Source of the DNA: Paenibacillus montanisoli
GTDB taxonomy: Bacteria; Bacillota; Bacilli; Paenibacillales; Paenibacillaceae
Reading direction: 5' to 3'
DNA: 64,000 nucleotides
Assembly (NCBI RefSeq): GCF_003268025.1
Contig: NZ_QLUW01000006.1
Span: forward strand, 310,001 to 374,000
The position numbers and the translations under genes are program-made. Below, in pieces: positions 35,502 to 43,583 of this stretch. Each line of letters opens with the position of its first letter. The first letter of the stretch is position 1. The notes beneath the pieces were generated by a model. The model searched no databases. It was not told the DNA's origin and saw only the letters and a program-made list of their open reading frames with translations.

Positions 35502-36971
35502 CTATAAATCCGTCATTTTTGCGGGAGAAAACCAGGCATTGATGATCGAGGCATTCTTTTCGTCGATATGTTTTACTTTATACCTAGTTTTGAACGCCGA
35601 TGTTCGAACTGTAAACATGATCGTGCATAGATGGTTGTGCGACTGTATGAAGTTTTGTCTGTAAACCATTTGCTGTATGCAATGTCTTCCCATAAAGACG
35701 GTTGTCTTATTAATGAATCTTGTGGAGAATGATAGTTGATTCCGCTGAAAAGTATTTATCACTACGTCCTTATATTGTAGGGATCCCCAAATCAAGCTTA
35801 TACTCACCGATAATAACAACATGAGACTAACATAGGATGGAGGAATAGGAAGCTGAATCGTTAATAGCCCACAACCTCCCAGTAGCATACATTTGAGAAT
35901 GCAAAAACTAAGCATGCTTCTTTTAGGACTACGGAACAAATTTTTATCCGCAGGATTGCCAATGGGGCTAATGAGTGTAAAGTCCCAGGTTGGAAAATAG
36001 GTTTGGAGCGTGCGACTCAATATTTTTTTTCTGATCAGTGGAATCAGTATTGTACTGTTGCTTTCATCTTCATTACCGCCGCTGATACTGTCTAAATAAA
36101 CTGTACACAAGCCAAATAGTTGACGTAATATATTCTCTTCTACTCGAATCGCTGCCAAATCTTTCATTTTTATAGTCGTTGTATGTGTGTTTACCAGCCC
36201 TTTTTTGATTTGCAAACTATCGCCAGTAATATATACTCTCAATCTATAAAACCGAAAAAGAGCAAAAAAAACCGAGATCATCCATGAAACCAACATAAAT
36301 ATTGCAGCGATAGCCCCGATACGTTGCGGCATATCAAATGTACGTAGCCATTCTTCTACTTGTAAAACAAAGCTGCTATTATCTAGAAAATCAAACTGGA
36401 AGTAACAAAACATTAAAAATGAGCTCACATATCCGACCTTTAAAGTCGTTATGCCGTATACGAATATGGGAGTCAGGAATTGTTTCCACACAATGGAATT
36501 TTCTTTTTCTTGATAACGAAGCAGACTCTTTATACGTTCAACTTCGTTGCGTGTGACTGCTGCGAATTTAAGCAGCGATTCCTTCTCTCCGCCCTCGGCA
36601 TCCATTCTAAGTTCGACGACGCCAAATAATCGTTGCAATAAAGATACTCGGAGGTCGATATTGCGTATCTGATGCAACGCAATGACTCGGCTGCTTTTAA
36701 ACAACATACCGCTATTGATTATTAGGAGGTCGTCTTCAAAGATGTAAGTGAAATTTTTCCAAAATAAATAACTTCGCATTAAACTAAAAACAATGCTAAT
36801 CGCCAGGATTGTCTTCGCAATCGATGATAAGGAGGACATATAATTTTGATGCAGCAATAAATAGATAATACTTAAAATAACTATAGCAACAAGTTTTCTA
36901 ATTATTCCGAAAATTATAATGCTTGGGTGAAGTCTGCGGTATTTCTGATCCAAGCTACTCATGTTCATCAT
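35502..36971 (-). CDS. bPH2-domain membrane protein, YdbT-like (489 aa)
   Basis: A long membrane protein with repeated helix pairs followed by bacterial PH (bPH2) domains: EDDLLIINSGMLFKSSRVIALHQIRNIDLRVSLLQRLFGVVELRMDA near residue 80, VYITGDSLQIKKGLVNTHTTTIKMKDLAAIRVEENILRQLFGLCTVYLDS near 245, and a third copy near 405. This matches YdbT. Pairs of YdbS/YdbT-like PH proteins recur in leaderless bacteriocin loci such as aureocin A53 and lacticin Q, where they aid secretion or self-protection. The start overlaps the end of the preceding YdbS-like gene by up to 17 nt. AT-rich compared with the flanking sugar genes. Confidence 0.88.
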   Translation of the reverse strand: MMNMSSLDQKYRRLHPSIIIFGIIRKLVAIVILSIIYLLLHQNYMSSLSSIAKTILAISIVFSLMRSYLFWKNFTYIFEDDLLIINSGMLFKSSRVIALHQIRNIDLRVSLLQRLFGVVELRMDAEGGEKESLLKFAAVTRNEVERIKSLLRYQEKENSIVWKQFLTPIFVYGITTLKVGYVSSFLMFCYFQFDFLDNSSFVLQVEEWLRTFDMPQRIGAIAAIFMLVSWMISVFFALFRFYRLRVYITGDSLQIKKGLVNTHTTTIKMKDLAAIRVEENILRQLFGLCTVYLDSISGGNEDESNSTILIPLIRKKILSRTLQTYFPTWDFTLISPIGNPADKNLFRSPKRSMLSFCILKCMLLGGCGLLTIQLPIPPSYVSLMLLLSVSISLIWGSLQYKDVVINTFQRNQLSFSTRFINKTTVFMGRHCIQQMVYRQNFIQSHNHLCTIMFTVRTSAFKTRYKVKHIDEKNASIINAWFSPAKMTDL

Positions 36972-37440
36972 TTAATAATGCAAATTGTTTAATATCTTTA
37001 CTTATACTTTCGGCAATGTGCTGAGAAAGATAAGGAATTTCGACCGATGAAGCAGCAGTTGTGATTTCTAAAGTAGCCAATTTATACATTCGGCTTATTG
37101 GTCCTTGCTTCAATGTAACATGCTGCACCCGATTGATTGGAATTTGTATTCTCTCGTAAAACAAAACGCCTTCACCTATTAAGACTTCCGTATCATGCAC
37201 TTCATATCTCCATTTCTTGTATCTTAATTTCGGTAATACCGTTAAATCAAAAATACAGAAGAGCGCACAGCTTCCGAAAAGAACCCAAACCATAGCGCTT
37301 ATTATGCGCGCAACCTGAAAATGGTATAATAGATATTCTACCAGTAACAATCCCATACCAATAAGAATACCTTCTACAACCGCTTCGATTCTCCATCCCC
37401 TGATAGCTTTGATGTCTAATTTTTGTGTCGGTTCTCTCAT
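36955..37440 (-). CDS. bPH2-domain membrane protein, YdbS-like (161 aa)
   Basis: A short PH protein with two membrane helices (about residues 24-70) and one bPH2 domain (YEVHDTEVLIGEGVLFYERIQIPINRVQHVTLKQGPISRMYKLATLEITTAAS). It ends QFALLNDEHE and its stop lies inside the start of the YdbT-like gene. I prefer ATG 37440, which has AAAGGG about eleven bases upstream; ATG 37464 has no ribosome binding site. With its partner it forms the YdbS/YdbT pair seen in Bacillus and in leaderless bacteriocin clusters. The gene begins 43 bp after the regulator stop and is probably co-transcribed with it. Confidence 0.85.
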   Translation of the reverse strand: MREPTQKLDIKAIRGWRIEAVVEGILIGMGLLLVEYLLYHFQVARIISAMVWVLFGSCALFCIFDLTVLPKLRYKKWRYEVHDTEVLIGEGVLFYERIQIPINRVQHVTLKQGPISRMYKLATLEITTAASSVEIPYLSQHIAESISKDIKQFALLNDEHE

Positions 37441-37483
37441 ATGATTTATTTCCCTTTTTCTCATTTATTAAATATAAATAGAT

Positions 37484-38335
37484 CTACTTCTGGCGCTTTA
37501 AAAATTTCTTATTCTTTTCTTTGTAATTGTAAAGACCATAGAATATATCTGCAATAGTCGCAGACATCTCTACGCTCTCGCTGCATGTAGTAATCTTCTT
37601 TAAATTCTCTGCTTTCAATAGGTGTAACTTCCCCATGTATCTCATATAATGGCATTTTAATGAGCATTGTATTCCATTCTCGACGCTTTCTAGTGATAAG
37701 CTGTATTTGCTGTCCTTGAAAAAAGCCATTGCCTGATCATAATATACTTTTATTTTAAACACGTTATATTCCACGCTGTCTATGTTCTCTAATAAAATCT
37801 CTTTGAATAGTTGATGCGCCATGCTGTACTTTTGCTGATCTACATAAATGTTTGCCATATCAATTGTCAATATATCGCTCATGTAATAATGGTAAAAAAC
37901 GTTAGTTTGCTGAATAGTCTTCAATTGAGAAATCGCTTCTTCAAAATTAATCTTCTTTATAAAGTAGGCTGACACCAAATAATATCTTTGCAAGTAGTTG
38001 GAGACATCCTCTGTTAACTTATTATTTAATTCAGCCTTACTCAGATTATAGACATTGGAATAGTTGCCATTGTAAATTTCAGAGTCTAAATAATATAATA
38101 ATTGGTCATAATAATCGTCTCTTTCATGAATTAGAGCTCTAAATAATGTAATGAAAGGAACCTTTAGTCGTATTGACATGTTGTACAATATGTCCACTCG
38201 CGGCAGAACTTGACCTTTTTCAATTCTGCTTATCATAGCCTGAGTGCATAATTGATTTGAAAGGGAATACTGAGTAAGTTGTCTTTTCTTTCGAAGGTAA
38301 CTTACTTCTTTTCCTAAGCGAAATAAATTGACCAT
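37484..38335 (-). CDS. RRNPP/PlcR-like transcriptional regulator (XRE HTH plus TPR)
   Basis: Residues 1-65 form an XRE helix-turn-helix (LGKEVSYLRKKRQLTQYSLSNQLCTQAMISRIEKGQVLPRVDIL). The remaining 215 residues are helical TPR-like repeats, the layout of PlcR, Rgg and other RRNPP regulators that respond to small peptide pheromones. It has AAGGAGGG before the ATG and lies divergent from the bacteriocin-like peptide gene, so it probably controls that gene from the shared 416-bp gap. It is also the first gene of the PH-protein operon. I saw no PapR-like pheromone gene. The bacteriocin itself or a remote peptide may be the signal. Confidence 0.85.
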   Translation of the reverse strand: MVNLFRLGKEVSYLRKKRQLTQYSLSNQLCTQAMISRIEKGQVLPRVDILYNMSIRLKVPFITLFRALIHERDDYYDQLLYYLDSEIYNGNYSNVYNLSKAELNNKLTEDVSNYLQRYYLVSAYFIKKINFEEAISQLKTIQQTNVFYHYYMSDILTIDMANIYVDQQKYSMAHQLFKEILLENIDSVEYNVFKIKVYYDQAMAFFKDSKYSLSLESVENGIQCSLKCHYMRYMGKLHLLKAENLKKITTCSESVEMSATIADIFYGLYNYKEKNKKFLKRQK

Positions 38336-38560
38336 TTAACCCTCCTTGTGACTGTTTTGCTAGTAACTAGAAAAGTGGAAATCTAATCCATTTTGGACAT
38401 AGTACTACAGACCCAACAATTTTGTAAAGTACTCACGTACATATTTCTATATTTCTTGCATTTTCATTACATTCCTCAAACGTTTAGCGGCGCGAAAGTT
38501 GGGATAGCTCTCTCAGTGAGCTTAGATGTCTAGTAGCTCAAGTTTTTAAACATATAACTT

Positions 38561-38593
38561 AATTAATAGTTAAATAACCTAACTAATAGTTAC
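38561..38593. promoter_or_regulatory. 20-bp-period direct repeats, candidate regulator site
   Basis: AATTAATAGTTAAAT at 38561 and AACTAATAGTTACAT at 38581 match at 13 of 15 positions and are spaced by exactly 20 bp, two turns of the helix. They lie about 160 bp before the peptide gene within the 416-bp divergent gap, which otherwise shows only AT-rich promoter-like sequence. Confidence 0.55.
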
Positions 38594-38751
38594 ATTCATA
38601 CTTTTATTTATTGCTATGTTTTCTTGATAAAACAGGTGATTTTCGACCTATTTTGGCTAAATTTCATTGCCAGCTGCAAATCCCTATTATTTCGTTTGGT
38701 GTTAGTATCCATTCGTGGCCACTAATACTAGAATTTGGGAGATGACAGCGA

Positions 38752-38904
38752 ATGTGGAAACTGGTTCGACGTATTATCAGAAAAACCGAAAAGCAACAGA
38801 AGCAAGTGTGGGATGCAATCAGGAAAATTTGGAAATGGGTTTGGGTTGATGTCGTGATCGAGACAGTAACCTGGGTATGGGAATGGGTTAGCAACTTATT
38901 CTAG
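38752..38904 (+). CDS. Candidate leaderless bacteriocin structural gene (50 aa)
   Basis: This gene is absent from normal ORF calling. The peptide has Trp at residues 2, 20, 27, 29, 31, 41, 43 and 45, ten Lys/Arg all within residues 3-28, five acidic residues, net charge about +5, no Cys and no Gly. It begins MWKLVRRIIRKTEKQQKQVW. There is no signal peptide or double-glycine leader. Length, high Trp, basic helices and lack of leader match the aureocin A53/lacticin Q group (51-53 residues), although I see no clear alignment with them. GGGAG lies ten bases before the ATG. The neighbours (PH proteins, regulator, ABC ATPase with two permeases) and a strong attenuator after the stop fit a bacteriocin gene. 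The mature peptide probably keeps formyl-Met. Membrane permeabilisation is inferred. Confidence 0.8.
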   Translation: MWKLVRRIIRKTEKQQKQVWDAIRKIWKWVWVDVVIETVTWVWEWVSNLF

Positions 38905-38912
38905 GAATTAAT

Positions 38913-38955
38913 CAACCTATGGAGAACTTATTGTTCTCCATAGGTTGTTATATGT
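38913..38955 (+). terminator. Strong hairpin between peptide gene and ABC genes, possible attenuator
   Basis: CAACCTATGGAGAAC pairs perfectly with GTTCTCCATAGGTTG (15 bp) around TTATT, followed by TTATATGTTTGTTT. Partial read-through would give abundant peptide mRNA and less transporter mRNA. Confidence 0.85.
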
Positions 38956-38987
38956 TTGTTTAATAGAAATAATGTGGGAGGTTTAAC

Positions 38988-39968
38988 GTGCATCTTCTTG
39001 TTGGTTCTCTACATAATGAGTGGATGAAAAGAAAGAAACGAATCTATTTCATAGTGTTCTCCATGATCATTTTGTTCCTGGGGATTTTTGTCATATCCAT
39101 CTTAAACGAGCGATATTCATTTATTCCATCCAATGCAACGCCTAACGAAGCAGCGGATCGGCCTACTGTTGAGGACAAACTTATCGAGCTCCAACTTATT
39201 TACGACGCAACTCCAGTAGAACAAATACAGGAGAAGAAAAGACTCAAGAACCAAATCGAGTGGTACAGTTACCATCTTTCCCATGACATCAAGTTTGAAG
39301 TTATCTCAGATACCGCCTTGGATACCTTGAAAAATAGTATGACAGGCATATATATATCCTTTCTTTTTCCAATTGTGATGATTGTGATTGGGGCAGACAT
39401 TCTCTCGTCCGAAATGAGTTCTAGAACGATTAAAACGATGCTGCTTCGACCCGTCGGGCGGTTAATGATATTTCATGCCAAGCTCCTATTTGTAGCCGGT
39501 GTTTCTTTCCTCCTTTTAGTATGTTCCTATCTTCTATTCTGTTTGCTTAAACTCAATAACGAATGGGGAGATTGGACGGCGGAAATCGTTGTGCGTTTTG
39601 GCGCAACACTACATACCGTGCCAGTTTGGTTTTTTGTGTTCATTGGTTTAGGTTCAAACCTGATTAGCGTACTTACTTTGTCATTTGTTCTTCTATGTAT
39701 TTCGTATTTTTTCCGGAATGTGTCTTTATCTGTAGTCGTGTCGATGATGCTTGTCGTTTTCATCAAAATACTGCTTAATCCTTTCCTGGTTGCCGTTCCG
39801 GCAGACCGATATTACTTCATGTATCACCTGGATTTAGTGTCCCATTTGTTGGATGAATTTCCAGGAAACCAGCACTTGCTTGCATCTCTTATCGTTCTGC
39901 TATCGACAATTGTTGTTTGCTATAGCTTGGTTTATTTTCGCATAAATAGAGAAGATCTCCCTTATTAA
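38988..39968 (+). CDS. ABC-2 type permease of the bacteriocin locus (paralog 1)
   Basis: A 326-residue membrane protein with an N-terminal helix (residues 18-37), a soluble extracellular loop to about residue 110, then five more helices with SFLFPIVMIVIGADILSSEMSSRTIKTMLLRPVGR, the typical ABC-2 permease core. Its N-terminal NEWMKRKKRIYFIV is shared with the second permease (NEWVKRKKRVYWII), so they are paralogs. GTG start preceded by GGGAGG. The permease, ATPase, permease arrangement resembles the LanFEG self-immunity exporters, which remove bacteriocin from the membrane. It lies directly after the attenuator of the peptide gene. Confidence 0.88.
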   Translation: MHLLVGSLHNEWMKRKKRIYFIVFSMIILFLGIFVISILNERYSFIPSNATPNEAADRPTVEDKLIELQLIYDATPVEQIQEKKRLKNQIEWYSYHLSHDIKFEVISDTALDTLKNSMTGIYISFLFPIVMIVIGADILSSEMSSRTIKTMLLRPVGRLMIFHAKLLFVAGVSFLLLVCSYLLFCLLKLNNEWGDWTAEIVVRFGATLHTVPVWFFVFIGLGSNLISVLTLSFVLLCISYFFRNVSLSVVVSMMLVVFIKILLNPFLVAVPADRYYFMYHLDLVSHLLDEFPGNQHLLASLIVLLSTIVVCYSLVYFRINREDLPY

Positions 39969-39998
39969 TTCATCTAAAACCGAAGTGAGGAACCCGTG

Positions 39999-40916
39999 AT
40001 GCAGCGAAATAAGGTGATTGAAGTTAATCATGTTTCCAAACGGTTGGGTAATCGCACGATTATCGATAATTTGTCATTGCATGTGAACGAAGGGGAAATT
40101 GTCGGATTTCTTGGGCCGAACGGCTCCGGCAAAACAACGTCCATCCGAATGATGACAGGAATGATTAAGCCTGATCAAGGAAGCATCAAAATTATGGGCT
40201 ATGACATCCAAGCCGAATTTTCACTAGCCATGAAGCACATCGGTGCAATCGTAGAACAACCTGCGCTTTACGGCTACTTGTCGGGTTGGGAAAATTTAAT
40301 GCAAGCCGTGAGAATAAGCGGAATGCAAATCAATAAGGAACGGATAGAATGGTGCGTTCGAATGGTCCAGCTTCAAGAGCGTATGCAAGAAAAAGTTCAA
40401 CGCTATTCATTAGGAATGAAGCAGCGTCTTGCTATCGCACAAGCGTTGTTGACGCAGCCGAAAATGATTATTTTGGATGAACCCACCAACGGTTTGGACC
40501 CTTCAGGCATTATCGAAATGCGAACATTGATTCACAAGCTTAGAGATGAAACGGGGGTGTCCGTTTTCATTTCTTCGCATCTGCTTAGCGAAATAGAGCA
40601 ATTATGCGATCGGGTTATTGTTATTGATCAAGGAAAAACGCTCGCAGCCAAGGAAATGTCCTCTCTCGGGCATGCGGCGATTGCGCTGACTGTTCAGGAT
40701 GATCAGCTTCAAAGCGCCTATCATTTATTACAGCTAGAGGGACTGCATCCCGTTTTGCAGAACGCGCGCATCCTGATTCAAGAGGAGGCGAAGCGTATCC
40801 CTTCATTAGTCAATCATCTCTATCAACGCGGTATACACGTTTATTGGATTGAAAAAACGAAACAATCTCTGGAAGACTTCTTTCTCGATACGACTCAGGG
40901 CAAGGAGCGTAAGTAA
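39999..40916 (+). CDS. ABC transporter ATPase of the bacteriocin locus
   Basis: A 305-residue ATPase with Walker A GPNGSGKTT near residue 41, the signature YSLGMKQRL and Walker B MIILDEPTNGLDP, followed by VFISSHLLSE with the switch His. The C-terminal domain of about 80 residues is that of the BcrA/LanF-type subgroup involved in export of, and immunity to, peptide antibiotics. I use ATG 39999, with GAGG upstream; GTG 39996 is the alternative. The next gene starts at its stop (TAATG), so the pair is translationally coupled. It should drive both ABC-2 permeases. Confidence 0.92.
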   Translation: MQRNKVIEVNHVSKRLGNRTIIDNLSLHVNEGEIVGFLGPNGSGKTTSIRMMTGMIKPDQGSIKIMGYDIQAEFSLAMKHIGAIVEQPALYGYLSGWENLMQAVRISGMQINKERIEWCVRMVQLQERMQEKVQRYSLGMKQRLAIAQALLTQPKMIILDEPTNGLDPSGIIEMRTLIHKLRDETGVSVFISSHLLSEIEQLCDRVIVIDQGKTLAAKEMSSLGHAAIALTVQDDQLQSAYHLLQLEGLHPVLQNARILIQEEAKRIPSLVNHLYQRGIHVYWIEKTKQSLEDFFLDTTQGKERK

Positions 40917-41884
40917 TGGAATATATATATGGAACTGTGATTAACGAGTGGGTGAAAAGAAAGAAGCGCGTCTACTGGATAATTTCGGTCTATGCTCTAC
41001 TCACCTTCGCTTTGCTTGTGGCAGAAGTATTCGTGAAGGATACATCCGTACAACAAGCGCCCGAAGTGCAATGGCAGGAACAGTTGCAAGCTCAGCTTGC
41101 TCAACTCATTCCATATAAAGACTCCTTGAATACGTCAGATCCGGCGTATCGTCAAGTTGCAAATCAGATTATTATCGCGGAACATCAGCTTGCGGCAGGC
41201 GTGAACCCCGAGCCAACAGGAGCTTTGCATTGGATCAATAATGACATGAGCGGCGTTTTTATTAAGTATATTCTCCCTCTAATTATAATCATTATTGGTG
41301 CAGATGTGTTCTCGGCCGATATATCGTCGGGAACCATAAAACTTTTCCTGTTGAGTCCGCAGGGCCGCCCGAAAATACTGCTTTCGAAACTGTTGGCTGT
41401 GTTTCTTATTTCATCCGCTGTAACGGTGGCCATTCATTTACTATCCCTATGCGTTGGTTTGTTACGTGAAAAGCAGTTTGGTTTGCAAGACAACTATGTT
41501 TTACTCGATATTTTCGAAAGAACGATCGTGATCACTAGCTGGGAATTTACGTTACTGGGCATCCTGCTGACTATGTTTTCTACTTTCTCAATTGCATGCA
41601 TGGTTGTGTTTTTTTCACTAATACTTGGGCATCATTCCGGTTTTGCCACGCTGGCTTCTTTCTGGTTTATTATGATTATGGACTCGCTCCTGGCCCTTAT
41701 AAAAAATAGCGCTCCGATTGTACAGTATTTTCCAACGTTTCATTTGGACTTCATTTCCCATTTTACAGGACGGTTTGACGGACATTCAGACTTCATGACA
41801 TCGCTAGTGGTGCTTTGTGCAACTAACGCCATTTGTCTGGCCGCAAGCTGGCTATCTATAAAGCGTAAAAATTTTGCCGGTTAA
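40916..41884 (+). CDS. ABC-2 type permease of the bacteriocin locus (paralog 2)
   Basis: The second permease, 322 residues, is built like the first: N-terminal NEWVKRKKRVYWII helix, extracellular segment rich in Gln and Ala to about residue 95, then the ABC-2 core FIKYILPLIIIIIGADVFSADISSGTIKLFLLSPQGRPK and four further helices. The start overlaps the ATPase stop by one base. With the first permease and ATPase it should form a heteromeric exporter. A strong terminator follows and ends the AT-rich bacteriocin region. Confidence 0.88.
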   Translation: MEYIYGTVINEWVKRKKRVYWIISVYALLTFALLVAEVFVKDTSVQQAPEVQWQEQLQAQLAQLIPYKDSLNTSDPAYRQVANQIIIAEHQLAAGVNPEPTGALHWINNDMSGVFIKYILPLIIIIIGADVFSADISSGTIKLFLLSPQGRPKILLSKLLAVFLISSAVTVAIHLLSLCVGLLREKQFGLQDNYVLLDIFERTIVITSWEFTLLGILLTMFSTFSIACMVVFFSLILGHHSGFATLASFWFIMIMDSLLALIKNSAPIVQYFPTFHLDFISHFTGRFDGHSDFMTSLVVLCATNAICLAASWLSIKRKNFAG

Positions 41885-41885
41885 T

Positions 41886-41930
41886 AACAATGAAAGCCGC
41901 ACTCATCAGTGCGGCTTTCATTGTTGTTAG
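41886..41930 (+). terminator. Rho-independent terminator of the bacteriocin operon
   Basis: An 18-bp perfect stem AACAATGAAAGCCGCACT / AGTGCGGCTTTCATTGTT with a CATC loop. Confidence 0.85.
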
Positions 41931-42021
41931 CGGTGATTGATGTTTAGATGCTCGAAATATTTGACATAATGATAATGGCAAATAAATTCATGGTCAAAAA
42001 ACGGTAATTTCTAATTATTGC

Positions 42022-42041
42022 CTAATAAATACAATCTATTG
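42022..42041. promoter_or_regulatory. AT-rich candidate operator O5
   Basis: The site CTAATAAATACAATCTATTG matches TAATAAATATAATCTATAG at 43453 in 17 of 19 aligned bases. It lies 104 bp before the second GntR/LacI-type gene, so both the regulator and the mannosidase gene carry nearly the same element. Confidence 0.6.
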
Positions 42042-42145
42042 AACTAATTACGCGCTCAGATCCGAATATCAATTTCCTTTATAGATCAGAATGTTTATGA
42101 TATATTTGTCATACGTGTGAATCAACAAGTATTGGGGGACGGCTC

Positions 42146-43345
42146 ATGAGTCAAGATAGAGAGCCACTATATATTCGTATACAGAATCATTTTAAGGATC
42201 TGATCATTTCGAGGAAGCTTGTCGAAGACGATAAAATTCCGACGGAAAAGGATCTGATGGATCAGTTCGAGGTAAGCCGGATTACGGTCGTCAATGCGCT
42301 GGCGGAGCTTGCGAAGGACGGATGGATTTACCGTATCCCTGGCCGGGGCAGCTTTATCAAAGGCATTCCGGAAACGCATATGGCCGCGAGCGCGACAATG
42401 ACGGATTCCGGTGCCTTGGAAGAAAGAAAAGCGTTCCGTTCGAAGATCGGGGTCGTCTTTCCGTTCATCGGCGACTATTTCGCGATACGGCTCATCCACG
42501 GCATTACGCAGGCGCTGGAAGCGAGCGAATATTCCGTCGTCGTCATGTTCACGTATAACTCCAAGGAAATCGAGAAAGAAGTCATTCGCGAATTGAAGCA
42601 TAACGTGGACGGGCTTATTATTTTCCCGGTCGACGCCGAAGTGTACAACGAGGAAATCATTGCGCTCAAGATGCAAAATTACCCGTTCGTGCTCATTGAT
42701 CGCCATTTGCCAGGCGTAGAAACGAATGTCGTAACCTCTGACAGCGTACAAGCTTCGATGCTCGCCGTCGATCATCTGTGGAGCCTAGGCCACCGGAACA
42801 TTGCGATCTGCTCAGACTCCCCGCTCATGACCGTGTCGGTGGAGGAGCGGATTCAAGGCTATAACGAAGCGTTGAAGCAGAAAGGCGCGTTAATTAATCC
42901 GGCGCTCATCTTGACCGATTTCGAAGTGAATGCGAAGAAGAAGGAAAAGGAAGCGAACAGCCTGTTCCTCCAAACGGAAGGAAACTCGCCGGTCTTGAAT
43001 GTGGAGCATCCGTTCTACCGATTCATCAAGAACCGGATGGCAACGGCCTATATTGCCTTGAACTGCGCGCTCGGCGTCCACATCCTGTCGATTGCCAAGC
43101 AGGTCGGACTGCGCGTGCCGGAAGACATCTCGATCATTACCTTCGACAACCCGAGTCCGATGCTGGAGGAATTCAGCCTGCTGACGCATATTGACCAATC
43201 GGAGCAGCGGATCGGAAACGAAGCCGTCAGAATTTTACTGGAAGTTATCAGGAATAAAGGAAAGTCGATTGGCTATCAGAAAATCAGCTTGACTCCGAGC
43301 CTCGTCATGAAGCAAACGACGGGCCCGGCGGCTCCTGCCCTGTAA
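42146..43345 (+). CDS. GntR-type regulator with LacI-type sugar-binding domain (paralog 2)
   Basis: A 399-residue hybrid regulator. The GntR winged helix covers residues 1-75 (EPLYIRIQNHFKDLI, IPTEKDLMDQFEVSRITVVNAL, YRIPGRGSFIKG). The LacI-type sensor runs from about residue 95 (FRSKIGVVFPFIGDYFAIRLI, IFPVDAEVYNEEI, NYPFVLIDRHLPGVETNVV, HLWSLGHRNIAICSDSPLM, SIITFDNPS). Compared with the paralog at 20515 it has an insertion of about 25 residues after the ILTDF block, rich in Lys and Glu. GGGGG precedes the ATG. It faces the mannosidase operon and should sense a sugar released from the glycan. Control of the AT-rich operators is inferred. Confidence 0.92.
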   Translation: MSQDREPLYIRIQNHFKDLIISRKLVEDDKIPTEKDLMDQFEVSRITVVNALAELAKDGWIYRIPGRGSFIKGIPETHMAASATMTDSGALEERKAFRSKIGVVFPFIGDYFAIRLIHGITQALEASEYSVVVMFTYNSKEIEKEVIRELKHNVDGLIIFPVDAEVYNEEIIALKMQNYPFVLIDRHLPGVETNVVTSDSVQASMLAVDHLWSLGHRNIAICSDSPLMTVSVEERIQGYNEALKQKGALINPALILTDFEVNAKKKEKEANSLFLQTEGNSPVLNVEHPFYRFIKNRMATAYIALNCALGVHILSIAKQVGLRVPEDISIITFDNPSPMLEEFSLLTHIDQSEQRIGNEAVRILLEVIRNKGKSIGYQKISLTPSLVMKQTTGPAAPAL

Positions 43346-43367
43346 GACAAGTTAATTGTTTTCATCC

Positions 43368-43416
43368 AAACCGGCCGCGCCGTGAATGTGATCCATTTAC
43401 GGCGCGGCCGGTTTCT
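43368..43416 (+). terminator. Rho-independent terminator
   Basis: AAACCGGCCGCGCCGT pairs with ACGGCGCGGCCGGTTT, followed by CTGTAT. The stem is very stable but the U-tract is short. Confidence 0.8.
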
Positions 43417-43442
43417 GTATATTTCCGAAAATTGAATTGACC

Positions 43443-43471
43443 TATAATGATATAATAAATATAATCTATAG
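43443..43471. promoter_or_regulatory. AT-rich candidate operator O6 of the alpha-mannosidase operon
   Basis: It contains TATAATAAATATAAT (43451-43465), shared exactly, in reverse complement, with 30802-30816. It lies about 115 bp before the GH38 start. Confidence 0.65.
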
Positions 43472-43583
43472 TGTAGCGATTAGTTCGATAGTGCAGCGAT
43501 TAATAATTTGAAAGCACATCAGGATACCCCGACGGTGATAGTAATGCCATTCTAAAACCTACAGATGATTTGGAGGGAGCATC

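Noticed and set aside
38742..38849. Alternative 35-codon frame starting at ATG 38742
   Set aside because: Its ATG touches the GGGAG, leaving no spacing, and the product has no bacteriocin-like features.
38664..38894. 76-codon open frame antisense to the bacteriocin-like peptide
   Set aside because: It lacks a ribosome binding site, and its Ser/Thr/His composition follows from the Trp/Val codons of the other strand. The plus-strand frame has all expected signals.
38752..38904. Peptide as a class II bacteriocin or lantibiotic precursor
   Set aside because: There is no double-glycine leader, no Cys and no modification or peptidase-domain transporter gene nearby.
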